Assembly: GCA_025765595.1 (NCBI GenBank)
Contig: JAIVFH010000044.1
Span: forward strand, 186,001 to 250,000
Length of the DNA stretch: 64,000 nucleotides
Reading direction: 5' to 3'
DNA from: Obelidium mucronatum
Lineage: Eukaryota; Chytridiomycota; Chytridiomycetes; Chytridiales; Chytriomycetaceae
The notes beneath the pieces were generated by a model that did not search any database, was not told the DNA's origin, and saw only the letters and a list, made by a program, of their open reading frames with translations. Below, one piece after another: positions 33,373 through 43,102 of this stretch (positions are counted from its first letter, which is position 1; each line of letters starts with the position of its first letter). Position numbers and translations under genes: made by a program.

Positions 33373-33950
33373 TATCTGCAATTTAGAGTTTGAAATATTC
33401 CAGGAATTAGTTCATCTTTCGTTGATTCTTCGCTTTGATGGTTTGAGAGAGTGGGTTTGATTTGTTCGAGTTTCCCAAGCGAGATCGTTGATCTCCAATC
33501 GCCCTAATGATAATCCGTCCAAATACGAGATCCAGAAATGCGGTACATGGTTCCTGACGGCGTTGGATCGAGTTTTTCTTCTCTGCCGTTGGAACAGTCT
33601 CAAAGGGCATCGCATCCCTGGCGGCCCCCCTGACTTTCCAGCTCCTTACGGCCATCCCAACTCCCCGATTTCTCCGCGGACCAGTCTAACAGAGTCCCCG
33701 GACACGTTTCGGCGCTGCAGTGATTTGATGCAATGGTCTTTGCGGTGGTGATGGACTGTGGTGGTTGGCGTTTGCTCACTCACGATTTTGGTTGAAATGG
33801 ACAAACTCTAAAATAAAGTGAACTACGCCAGCTTGCCCAAGTGGTCATCATTGCAGGTACTGGCTGCACTGCAGCGTTGATGTTTCGCTCATCTCGTTTT
33901 TGTATCAAATCGCTCTTAGGTTTACTTTGAGGACTTCAACTGCGCAGTCA
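33373..33950. other. Divergent promoter region of RPL20 and the next gene
   Basis: About 580 bases with no supported gene. A minus ORF at 33407-33655 in the RPL20 leader lacks any protein-like pattern. A stretch near 33832 resembles a tRNA 5' half but does not fold as one. Confidence 0.5.
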
Positions 33951-34527
33951 ATGATCAGATACACACCCTTAGTCTTTGCGGCCACGATCGCAAGTGTTTG
34001 GGTTGCTCAAAAGTATCTGCCGCAGATTGGGTCAGAGATCGTCTCTCGAATACTGGCTGAGACTTCAGAGCTGATTTGTCGCTTGCATCAGGAAAGCCAT
34101 CAGCAGTCACTGATGATCGCGGACCTCTCTGACAGAGTAAAGACGACACAAGAATCCTTGGATCGAGTTTATGACTCTATTTTTCAAACGGAGCAGCTTA
34201 TTCGGCATCAAACACTGCTGATTCAGAATTTAAGTGATTCTGTTGAACAACTCCGCTGATGATGGAGGAAGTAGAATGGAGCAAGTTGCGGCAGATTTAA
34301 TGGAAAAAATGAAGCAGCAGAATGATCAGATTCTTCAGTTGCTGGCAGCGAATCGCGTGAGCTCTCCGTTTTCTGGTGCTGCAACACAACCAACACCTTC
34401 CTCGAGCACACATCCATCTCCGGCACCTCTGCGAAGAAATCTCTCATCTTCAAGCTCTCACTCGAGATCTACATCTATTTCATCAAGCATCTCTAGGCAT
34501 TCTAGTCAAATGGATCCAGGAAGATAA
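33951..34527 (+). CDS. Single-pass membrane protein with coiled coil, split by a +1 frame change
   Basis: The first frame (33951-34259) encodes an N-terminal membrane helix (YTPLVFAATIASVWVAQKYL) followed by a long heptad region (MIADLSDRVKTTQESLDRV, then IQNLSDSVEQL). At about 34240-34256 that frame stops. The +1 frame continues the same heptad pattern (MEQVAADLMEKMKQQNDQILQLL) into a Ser/Pro-rich tail that ends at 34527. Read together it is one gene of about 190 residues with a one-base excess. The topology (N-terminal anchor plus coiled coil) recalls small mitochondrial or ER membrane organisers, but no family signature is visible. Confidence 0.45.
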
Positions 34528-34660
34528 ACTGTTTCGCGGCGGCGAACCAAAAGGATTTCGAAAGTTCTTTCAATAATTTGCTCTTTTCTAGTGATATTTA
34601 TTGCATTCCCATCAGCCTAAAAAACCAGAAGAAAAATCCCCAAACAAAAATAAAAACACT

Positions 34661-35794
34661 TTACAAAAGCGTTCTATATGCATGAGTGGAACACCGATCC
34701 AAACACTGACACGCCAAACAATTGGGTCCATTTGATGGCCCACACGATCCATCACACTCGCTATTTTTCACAAGTTCAGGCATTCGTCGACCACAATAAA
34801 AATGTCCCAGTAGCTCCATTTGACCTGCGAGAAGGAAACCCATCCGAATTCACCAAATACCCTTTTGGAAGCCGACGAGCTGCAAGATCAAGTTGCATGC
34901 ACGATTTGCAATTGGATCCAGATATTGTTCCACAATTCCCCTCGCAACACGTGCAATCAGTGCTAAACCACATTGCCTTTCCGCAGTAAAACTTTCCAGT
35001 TTTACCTAACCTGCAGACAACGCTTGAATCCAAGTTTTGAATGGGGAGTCTGGGGTCAGTGAATTCTGCGGGTCTACCGCTGGATGATTGGGATGGGGTA
35101 TCGTTCAACTTCAAGAGCACATTGATGGCTTGTTTGATGCATGTAGAATCCACTTCCTTTTCATGATGCGTCAAAACATGAAGCAGTACGTCTCGAGCAG
35201 AATGCCTTGAATGCACATCTGCCTTTGGGACAAGTCACTTCGCCACTGATCCCCTCTGGAGACTCCAACATGAGCTGTGCGATAGCTCCAACAGACGCAT
35301 GGTTTACAATTTCCGGGTGATCAAATGCAATATGCATCAAGACGGCAGTTCCAGGGTGTGTTGTGTTGCAATCGGGATGCGGACACGAAATCAATCGTTG
35401 TGGGCATTTGAATGCGTGAGCAGCCATGTGGGCCGGTTCTAATCTAATTCGACAGTCTGGACATGTTGTGGTTCGTTGGTTGCAAGATCTTGTGTGTTGG
35501 GCGAAATCAATGCGGTCGATTTTAGCGTTGCAGGAAGTACACTCGGTTTCAATCTTTGCAATGAGGCGATCGAGGAAAGGGTTGGGTGTGTGTCTGTTTG
35601 ATTTTTTTATATTTGAGCCCAGGTTTTGATGAGGCAGACACTCACTTGACTGGAGTTGATCGACAGGTTGGACAGGAAATACAAGTTACAATACATGATC
35701 CACAGTAGACTTGATTGCAACAGACAGTCGTGTGGGCTTCATCAGCGAAATCGACGCAAATGGGACAAACAAGAGAATCTTCAGTTTTCGTCAT
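34661..35794 (-). CDS. RING / TRAF-type zinc-finger protein
   Basis: Exon 1 (35794-35646) encodes a RING-like N-terminus: LVCPICVDFADEAHTTVCC, then CGSCIVTCISCPTC. Exon 2 starts at 35593 in phase and carries TRAF-type fingers (CTSCNAKIDRIDFAQHTRSC, CPDCRIRLEPAHMAAHAFKC). The frame then changes by one base near 35170 within a CPKGRC...HVLTHH finger. Next come two copies of a Cys-rich module (GKFYCGKAM...CCEGNCG...CKSCMQLD and GHFYCGRRM...CDGSCGPSNGPNC). A second frame change or unrecognised short intron near 34830 separates them. RING-TRAF proteins are usually E3 ubiquitin ligases; here that is inference. Status: real gene with one or two single-base frame errors, or a young pseudogene. Confidence 0.6.
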
Positions 35795-35874
35795 TTTTTA
35801 TTTTTAATTTCATCCAATAAATTATGAATAATGAACACGTTAAAATGAAAAAATTAGTATTATTCTTTTTAAAT

Positions 35875-36972
35875 TCAAATACTCCTGTGTGTTGTAGAGT
35901 GGTGTCGATCGCGCTCATACCGACTCGAGAACTGATTGCTACATAACGTGCAACCAAACCATTCGCCCTTATGCTTCCGCCTGCAGTCAATCATAAGGTT
36001 CTTGCGGTGATAACTCTTGTCACACCCTGCAAACCCACAAACAAACAGCTTCACGCGTGATTTGTCGTGTGTCATAAAGTGGTCGGCGAGGTTGGATTTC
36101 CAGTTTGTTGTCGCCACGGTTTTGGTGCAGTTGGGTACTGGGCAGTAGACTTTCGGGGAGTCTCGGTCGATTTTGCTTTGCAGAGTTGAGCCTTGTAACA
36201 GGATGTTTGGCAGTGTGCGATGACGTTGCTTCGACGTTTTACACCCACGAAGGATGTCTGGCAGCTGGGGCACTTGATTTCTAGGATATCTGCGGTGGAG
36301 CCAGAGGTGGTAGACTTGACAGGAAGCTTGGAGTCCTTAATATCAAATGTACTGGAGTCTTCAATCTTGGTGGTTGGTGGCGGTGGCGACATAATGTCGA
36401 TGGGTTCAGACAGCATGTGTTGAATTGAATGTGCCTGGCTTTGATTGACTTGGTGCTTCTTCCAGAGGTATGAAGTACTGGTCCACCAATCGAAAGAATG
36501 AGAGATCCGCGAATGGATTGGAGGCGGGGGAGTTTGAGGGATCCGATGATGGTGAGAGCGAAAGTTGATGTCCATCTTGTAGAAGCAGTGGCAGCGCCGG
36601 GAACGCCAGCGCCAGGTCTTGTTCAGCATCCGAAGATATTAGAGACATACTTGGATCTGCAGAGTGGCCTGACCACTGTTGTTGATATTGCTGCTGATAC
36701 TGCTGACCATTAGCGAAGTCATTGCCCTGGTTTTGCCACAAGGCATCAAAGTCTCTGGTGTCCAGCATAGCCAAGCAGTTGGCTCCACAGTCGAAGAAGG
36801 TACTCAGTTGGTGCATCTGGATCGTTTCTTGCGTTTGTTCGTCGTTGAAACCACTCCCTGACAATGTGTTTTTTTTTCGGGAAAATTTTCTTTTTTTTCC
36901 GCATGTTATTAATCGAAGGCGAAGAAAATCTAATTGGAATTGAAGAAAATCGATATACTTACCCTGTTTCAT
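35875..36972 (-). CDS. C2H2 zinc-finger protein (probable transcription factor), frames interrupted
   Basis: A 10-base first exon (36972-36963) joins exon 2 at 36857 through a 105-base GTAAGT intron. A Gln-rich region (YQQQYQQQW) and an acidic/Ser-Pro region follow. Downstream are fingers: CPSCQTSFVGVKRRSNVIAHC in one frame, then YCPVPNCTKTVATTNWKSNL with H..H after it, FVCGFAGCDKSYHRKNLMI, and WFGCTLCSNQFSSRYERDRH with a final H. Passing between these needs two frame changes (near 36430 and 36200) that cancel, either short introns I cannot place or sequence errors. The fingers with a Gln-rich arm suggest DNA binding. Its CPVPNC finger is shared with the unknown protein at 7.1-8.8 kb. Confidence 0.6.
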
Positions 36973-37295
36973 CTTTCTACTTTGTGGCGAAAGAGTTTAA
37001 AGTGTTAAATAAGAAAAGAGCGGCAGGCGCGATTTCGTTCTTGTAATTACTCTTCTTAACAAAGAGAATTCTTCGAGATTTCGCAATGAAGTCGCCACTC
37101 TGTTGATCAGAGCTTGAGCACTATTGTGCGGTGGATACTTCAGTGTTTGATACGACAGAGACGCCTCTATACGATTTATGTGCGTCTAAGAAAATCCTGC
37201 TGTTTGTGGTTGATAGTCGCGATCGGAATCCTTTTGCGCCTGTTTCGGATCGGAAAAAAAATTGCGCCATTTCTTGCGTTTTTATTTTTCACTGA

Positions 37296-38255
37296 CTACA
37301 ACGAGGCAATTGACCCTAGCAACTTGGCTGCAGGTTTGTCCAAGTACCAAACAACTGGAGACTTTGGTTTAACTAGTTGGTGGCAAAGAGGTTAGAAAAA
37401 TGAAAGCATCCAATAACACGGTAACTCCATCATACAAGGAACTCACCTAATCCAGATGGGTAAACAACTCCTTTAACCAGAATATCATGCAAGACTTCTG
37501 CTTTTCCCTCTCCAGTCGAAACAAAGAACACATGTCTAGCAGCGTTCAACACCGGGTAAGTCAGTGTAATACGAGCCGGAGGTGGTTTCGGCGAATCAAT
37601 CAAGTATGCAACGGAAGTGGAAGTAACATTCAAGAGCAAATGACCAGGGAACAGGGAACACGTGTGTCCATCTGGACCCATCCCAAGCAAAATCAAATCG
37701 AATTCAATGTTGGATCCAAAAAGAGATTCCAGCTGCTTCTTGTAATCGACAGCGACGGCAGCAGTTTCTGCATCCGAGCAGGTTCCGTTCTCTGATGTCA
37801 AAAGTGAATCGTTGATTGGGTGAACTTGGGAGGCAGGGATTGGCACTGCATTCAAGAGTTCCTTTTGCAGAAGAAACATGTTTGAGTCAGCGTGTGTGTT
37901 TGGCACGCATCTAAGATTGTTTGGTTGAGTGTATGGCCTTCACTGTTAAATGTGGTTTTCACACCTCTCATCGGCCAAGAACACATGCCACTTTGACCAA
38001 TCAACACTTGAATTGTTCTTGAGCTCTTTGGAAAGGATCGAGGGCAACGATCCACCAGAAACAGCGACTACGAAGCGTCCTTATAAATAACCAAAAATCC
38101 AACTTGTTATCTCAACGGTTTTCGTCTCTGCACCAAAACGATATGAATTTACCGCTTTGTGCGATTCTCTCTTCAGAAAGACGGGATACGTCTACGGACA
38201 GTTGAGTAGAGATTTCGGCTGCTGATGCTGAGACTTTGATGATTGGAGCTGTCAT
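37296..38255 (-). CDS. 6-phosphogluconolactonase
   Basis: Exons 38255-38153, 38079-37965, 37910-37447 and 37372-37296 join in phase to 252 residues, normal for the eukaryotic enzyme. Markers: FVVAVSGGSLPSILSKEL near residue 36, WHVFLADERCVP, LLGMGPDGHTCSLFPGH (the signature loop), PKPPPARITLTYPVLNAA, and a C-terminal WYLDKPAA. It hydrolyses 6-phosphogluconolactone in the oxidative pentose phosphate pathway and supports NADPH supply in the cytosol. A plus-strand ORF over 37114-37395 is only the antisense of the last exon. Confidence 0.95.
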
Positions 38256-38631
38256 TATTGATTTTGTGAAAAAACAGATCATCTGCATAATGTTGACCGA
38301 TTGCAGTGCGTTCTATCCTTCAATAACATGGCTGCATGGTTATTGTGATGCAATATTACAGTCGAACAGTCGAAGAGTTTGCCATGATTGACTGCCGTTA
38401 TGTCAATCAAGAGCGGTATATGATCCAATCAGAAGTATTTATGTACTGTATGACGCATAAGCATGAACCATCGAAGAATATTACATAAGCGAATGGCCGT
38501 TAGGAGTACTATCAAAATCGTGGGAAAATCGAAGCACCCTGGCCGCCTTTCTTGGCTTGGAAGAAAGGCATCCGTGGTACAAGTATAAATAAGGCAAAAC
38601 GTTTAAAACCCTCTCACCAAAAAAGGAAACT
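38256..38631. other. Intergenic, divergent promoter region
   Basis: No gene seen. It separates the 6-phosphogluconolactonase start from that of serine-hydrolase paralogue 2. Confidence 0.5.
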
Positions 38632-40308
38632 ATGAATCTTCAACTCCTTATTCTCGGCCTTGCTGCTACTGTCTTGAATGCAAACGCGGCTGACACAGAA
38701 TCTCATGGGGAAATCCCTTGGAAGAAGATCAGTAATGAAATCGAAGCTGTTCGCAAAGAATGGAGCGCTCCTGGTGTTGCTGTCGGGGTTGTCCAGAAGG
38801 GCAAGTTGGTCTATGCAAAGGGTTTCGGAACCAAAAACGATGCCAAAGAACCTGTCACCGCACAAACTGCTTTCCAAATTGGATCAACTACCAAGGTAAA
38901 CCGTTTTTTTGCTTGTTGAATTAATAAATTGTCCCCTAACAATGATATGCAACTTTCTTTCCAGGCTTTCACGGCCTTCGCGGCAGCATCTGTTGTAGAT
39001 GAGCACAAACTCGCCTGGGAAGTACCTGTTACATCCTATTACCCAGTTCAATTTTCCAATCCAGCCTTAGAACAACCAAGCTACGTTGGTTGACTTATTG
39101 TCTCATCGAATGGGAATGAGCGGACATAACGACCTTGCTGTCTTTATCCACAAAGATCCTACAACCCTGCTCAGCAAAATGCAGTACTTCACACAAAGTG
39201 CTCAAATTCGCCAAATGTTTGGGTACTCCAATATGATGGTAGCACTTGCCGGAGAAATTGCCGCGAAAGCTGCTGGAACTACATTGGAAAACCTTATCCG
39301 TTACCGCATTCTGAATCCACTGGGTATGAAAGACACTTTCACTAACGCACATGAGCTGGAACGTACCAAGGACCATGCCAGAGGGTACTCTGTTGACGGC
39401 GATGGCATCACCAGGCAAATGAACTTCAATGAAACATACGTGACTGACGGGTCCAAGCCAGCTGGTTTCTATTGTCTCCACCATCGAAGACTGTGAGTTT
39501 TATAAAAAAAGGTAGTATCTTCAGTCGAAGCTAACTCTATGTGTGCAAGTGGCCAAATGGGTTACTCTTATGAACAACCACGGCGCGCTTCCCCAACGGA
39601 ACCCAACTCTTGTCAGCCGCACAATTCGCTCAACTTGTCACCCCACACAACTCTCTCGGAGCTCCTGTCTCTTCTCAACCAGTCACGTTGCAGACATACG
39701 GACTTGGCTGGTTCCTTGAGTCCTATCGCGGAAAAGTACGCATCCAGCATTCTGGCGGAACCCCTGGATACTCCTGCCAAATCAACACATACCCGAATGA
39801 CGACTTGGCTGTGATTGTGTTGTCGAATTCGAACCGAAACATCGCTGCCACAGTTATTGGAAACTTGGTGTCGGACCGCATTATGTTCCCAAAACTCAAG
39901 TATGATTGGACTGCAGACTACAAAAGAGTACTTGAAATTCAAAAACAGTTCCAGGAAATGGGAAATGCGGCCTTGATTGCTTCCAGAACTCCCAACACTG
40001 TTCCATCTTTGCCTTTCGCAGCCTACGCTGGAATCTTTACAAACCCAGCTTTCGGAAACATGACGTTGCAATACACGGATAAAACCAAGAACTTGTATTC
40101 CGCAAGCTGGACTGGAGATGGAGAAGCTACGTTGACTGGAGTGTTTGGTCACTGGGACACTGACACTTTTGGATTGTTCGAGTTTCCTTTCATGTCAGTC
40201 AAGAATTACACCATTCCAGTATACACTGCAACATTTGCGAAAGATGCGAAGCAGCTTACTTTTGATTTTCTTGACCATGACATCCCCGTTGTGTTTTCTC
40301 GTGTTTAA
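38632..40308 (+). pseudogene. Secreted beta-lactamase-like serine hydrolase (paralogue 2) with three +1 frame changes
   Basis: Exon 1 (38632 to about 38895) has a signal peptide (MNLQLLILGLAATVLNANA) and the SxxK motif in FQIGSTTK. It is followed by an intron at the same site as paralogue 1. Exon 2 begins at 38965 and exon 3 at 39551. YxN (FGYSNMMV) and HSGGTPGYSC are kept. The frame is shifted by one extra base three times: near 39074 (run CC), 39466 (run TTT) and 39592 (run CCCC). The amino-acid sequence resumes cleanly after each, and the rest to TAA 40306-40308 is well conserved with paralogue 1. Either a recent pseudogene or homopolymer overcalls; the sequence alone cannot decide. Confidence 0.75.
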
Positions 40309-40504
40309 GATATTATTGGTGAAGAAATGTAATAAAAAGAGCTATATCGACGAGTGGGTTTTCTGATTTTGGACGTTAAGTCTGGGGGGAAAATGGTAGA
40401 GCACGATTAACCGCAAGAATTCGGCTCCTCATCCGTATAATTCAAGAACCGATAGAGGAATAGTTGTTACTTCAACAATTTATTGACGACAAAAAGTGCA
40501 AAAA

Positions 40505-40830
40505 ATGAGCAAACCAGAACAACCTTTTCCCATCGTGAATTTGACTCTCGCTGCCGCCTCTGGAGTCTTCCTGAACTCTTGGGCTCGATCGATGGCAAGA
40601 CTGCCTCTGAAGGGAAGTAAGTGCGAGTTTCTTGGTCTCTCGTAAAGCCCAAAACACTCACTCTCACCTCCCTGGCTGTAGACCCGCTTTCATACGTAGC
40701 TTATGCTTCAGTCACAACTGGACTTGCCTACGGATTCCACTTGTTCCAGGAGAACCGGATTGCGAAGGCCGAAGTGGAGAAGGACAAGTTGGTGAAGAGA
40801 CGGATGTTGGCCCTGGAGGCTGCAGAGTAG
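40505..40830 (+). CDS. Small membrane protein (86 residues), possibly mitochondrial
   Basis: Exons 40505-40616 and 40682-40830 join in phase through a GTAAGT intron. The product has two hydrophobic helices (PIVNLTLAAASGVFLNSWA and LSYVAYASVTTGLAYGFHLF) separated by a short basic loop. A charged, helical C-terminus follows (RIAKAEVEKDKLVKRRMLAL). That layout is like small accessory subunits of respiratory complex I or other inner-membrane proteins. This is a resemblance in architecture only. Confidence 0.6.
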
Positions 40831-41148
40831 ATCGTTGTACTGAAGTGCTTAGGGGGAGTTGTGGATAGTGGGAGGGGCGAGAAGTGGGTTTGAAGGTGGG
40901 AAGATATTGATGGAGTGAACGTGGTGAATGTTGGAACTTGGAAGTGTTTTGTTGTCTCTGCTCTAGGTCTCAGGTACAGATGCTCTTTCTCGCTCCCAAT
41001 AGTATCGAAGGATTGGAAATTTAGTAGGAACTCGGAACTGTTGGACTTTGGAGGAATATTCCAGGTGCCAGGGAGCAACTGATTGTTTATTCATGAATCC
41101 CAACGTCCACTAACAACTTGATCTCGTCTCAAATAACTAACCGTGAAA
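40831..41148. other. Convergent 3' flanks
   Basis: About 320 bases between the stop of the small membrane gene and the stop of the FUZ-like gene; nothing else visible. A minus ORF here is antisense to the small gene. Confidence 0.5.
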
Positions 41149-42920
41149 TCACGCAGCATATGCGCGTACATTTTTTAGAATTTCTGCTGCAATAGATGGA
41201 ACTGACTCTGAACTGACTGCATCTGTTGAGAACCTAATATGTGCTGTTAAAATTCTCTTCACTCTCCTCGAGTTTTCATCATTTTCTTCCTCTTTCTTTG
41301 TTCCGCCTTTGATTCCAGTTTTTGCCCTTCTTCTTGTTCGCGCACTCCCTCGCGTAAATAAATTGAAAACTTAAAATACCAACAGCTACTTACAATACAT
41401 ACAACTTGTGAACACCTTCAGATCTTAAAATGGGAGACGTTCGTTCAGCATGTGATATAAAAAAGAGTGAGACAGCCAAAACCAACCTTGCATAAAAACG
41501 GTACTGGTCTTTCGAGATACTAAACTCAGTCACTCCTGGAATCTTGAGAGTACTGCTTGCGTTGTAAAAGAATCCCCAGAAGGAGCTCAAAATCTCTTTC
41601 TGCTGAACATCCGGGCCAGGGCGGAGCTGTGGGAAAATAGTATTTCCGCTTTGGATATTATGGTACAGCATTGCAAGCGTTTCACGTTTTGCAAATAGAC
41701 GAAGGAGAATTGGCGGTTCCTAAAACAACTCAACTTTAAAAAACATCCAAACAGACTCCTTGGGCAATAAAAACCTCAATGGGGATTTCTAATCGGCTTT
41801 GAACAAAAGACACTCGGAATTCGTCAATTTTCGAGGCAATGGATTCATATGACTTGTCTATGTATGTCAAAACAGCGAGAATATAACTGTTGATGCGGAC
41901 CAAGTACAGATTATGCCACGCGTTATTGCAATATACTGGAGTATAGCGGACAGTAGCGGGACCAAGAGGGCGCGCCTTGTTGTACTGCAGGATCTGAAGC
42001 GGAAAAAAAACTGTATCAATTCAAAAGTATCACCAAGCCGCGCGCGTTAAACCTTTCGCGTTTCAGGTAAATCAAACCGAGAGTATAATGCAGACTCTCC
42101 CAAAATCAGCATTGTTCCGTTTCCGCAGACTCCATCTTGACTCTCCAAGAACGTGATTAATCTGTCCAATCTTTCCACAATCGTTGTCTCCAAGTAAACC
42201 TATATTTAAAAAAGCTCAAAAAAAGAATCTTAATGAGAGAGTCAGTCACCTGATTTATACCGCCGACAACCATTGAAGGATCCTGAGCAATTTTCCCAAA
42301 GTACATTCCAACAATATCTTGTGCACCCTTCAAGTCGAAAAAGTCTTCATCCCAGTAATCATGCGTCCCGAACAAGAACTGGAATGTAATTTCAAGTATT
42401 TGGAATATGAGTTGTGACTTGCGAGTGACACTGCATACCTCAAAGATGGACCCGACATCACGTAAAATTGCCTGAATTGCTGTGCTTCCCGCTTGCAGAT
42501 CGCTATGCGCCACGAATAGAAACTGCGGTATTGATCGATATTATTTTGCGCGCTGTCAAAATCCCACGGACACTAACATCTCCGTACTCCTTGTAGAGAA
42601 TTCGTCCTTTGCTCGAAATAACTTCTTTGATTTCTTCACCGAGAAGTGTGTGACTGAAATTGGAGACTGAGGAAGAGAATCCAAGGACGAGACTATACAA
42701 AGTTGACCTCAGATTTGGATTCTGCCGCTTGAATCCACATTACCTGGGATCCAATGCATTTCCATGATCTGTTTTTTGGTATGTTGTGTCAGGGTTAGTT
42801 GAGGCGTATTAAAAATATGGAATTGAATACAAACAGTTTTTCGAAAAGTAGACACGCCCAGACTTGTGAACGACAAAGAAGTCTAAAATCGCATCAAAGC
42901 AAGGTGATGAAGAGATGTGG
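41149..42920 (-). CDS. Fuzzy (FUZ)-like tri-longin protein
   Basis: At least ten exons. Internal ones are fixed by phase and GT/AG: 42768-42744, 42692-42578, 42522-42439, 42378-42250, 42199-42053, 41993-41775, 41719-41487, 41423-41394, 41254-41149. An N-terminal exon ends at 42835; the start lies near 42920 or in a missed upstream exon. The N-terminal part reads as a longin domain (ILDFFVVHKSGRVYFSKN). Next comes FLFVAHSDLQAGSTAIQAIL...FLFGTHDYW...SMVVGGINQ, then a second longin-like part (NGTMLILGESALYSRFDL) and a third (ILLRLFAKRETLAMLYHNI...VQQKEILSSFWGFFY). This order fits the Mon1/Ccz1/Fuz/Hps class, and details of the last third are closest to FUZ. FUZ acts with inturned in ciliogenesis, which would suit a flagellated fungus. 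Mon1 or another class member is the main alternative. Confidence 0.6.
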
Positions 42921-43102
42921 CGTTCAGTTTAGTGTGCCTTTGCTTTAGCGAAGTTTCGGCGGGAATACAAACTCTTGATTGCGAGGGACATTTTACATAA
43001 ATAAATTAAAGTACAGATAACTTGTTGGAAAAAAAACTGAGCCAGCCATTTCCCCCACTGGTCTGGTCCAAGGATTAAAAAGTTGGCCTTAATTGAATTA
43101 GA

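Noticed and set aside
33832..33900. tRNA-like start GCCAGCTTGCCCAAGTGG with a 5-bp anticodon-like stem
   Set aside because: The acceptor ends do not pair and the T-loop is not canonical; chance or a very old fragment.
37114..37395. Plus-strand 93-codon ORF
   Set aside because: Its protein-like end is the antisense of the last 6-phosphogluconolactonase exon, which is fixed by splicing and family match.
40728..41078. Minus ORF of 116 codons
   Set aside because: Antisense of the small membrane gene; no features.
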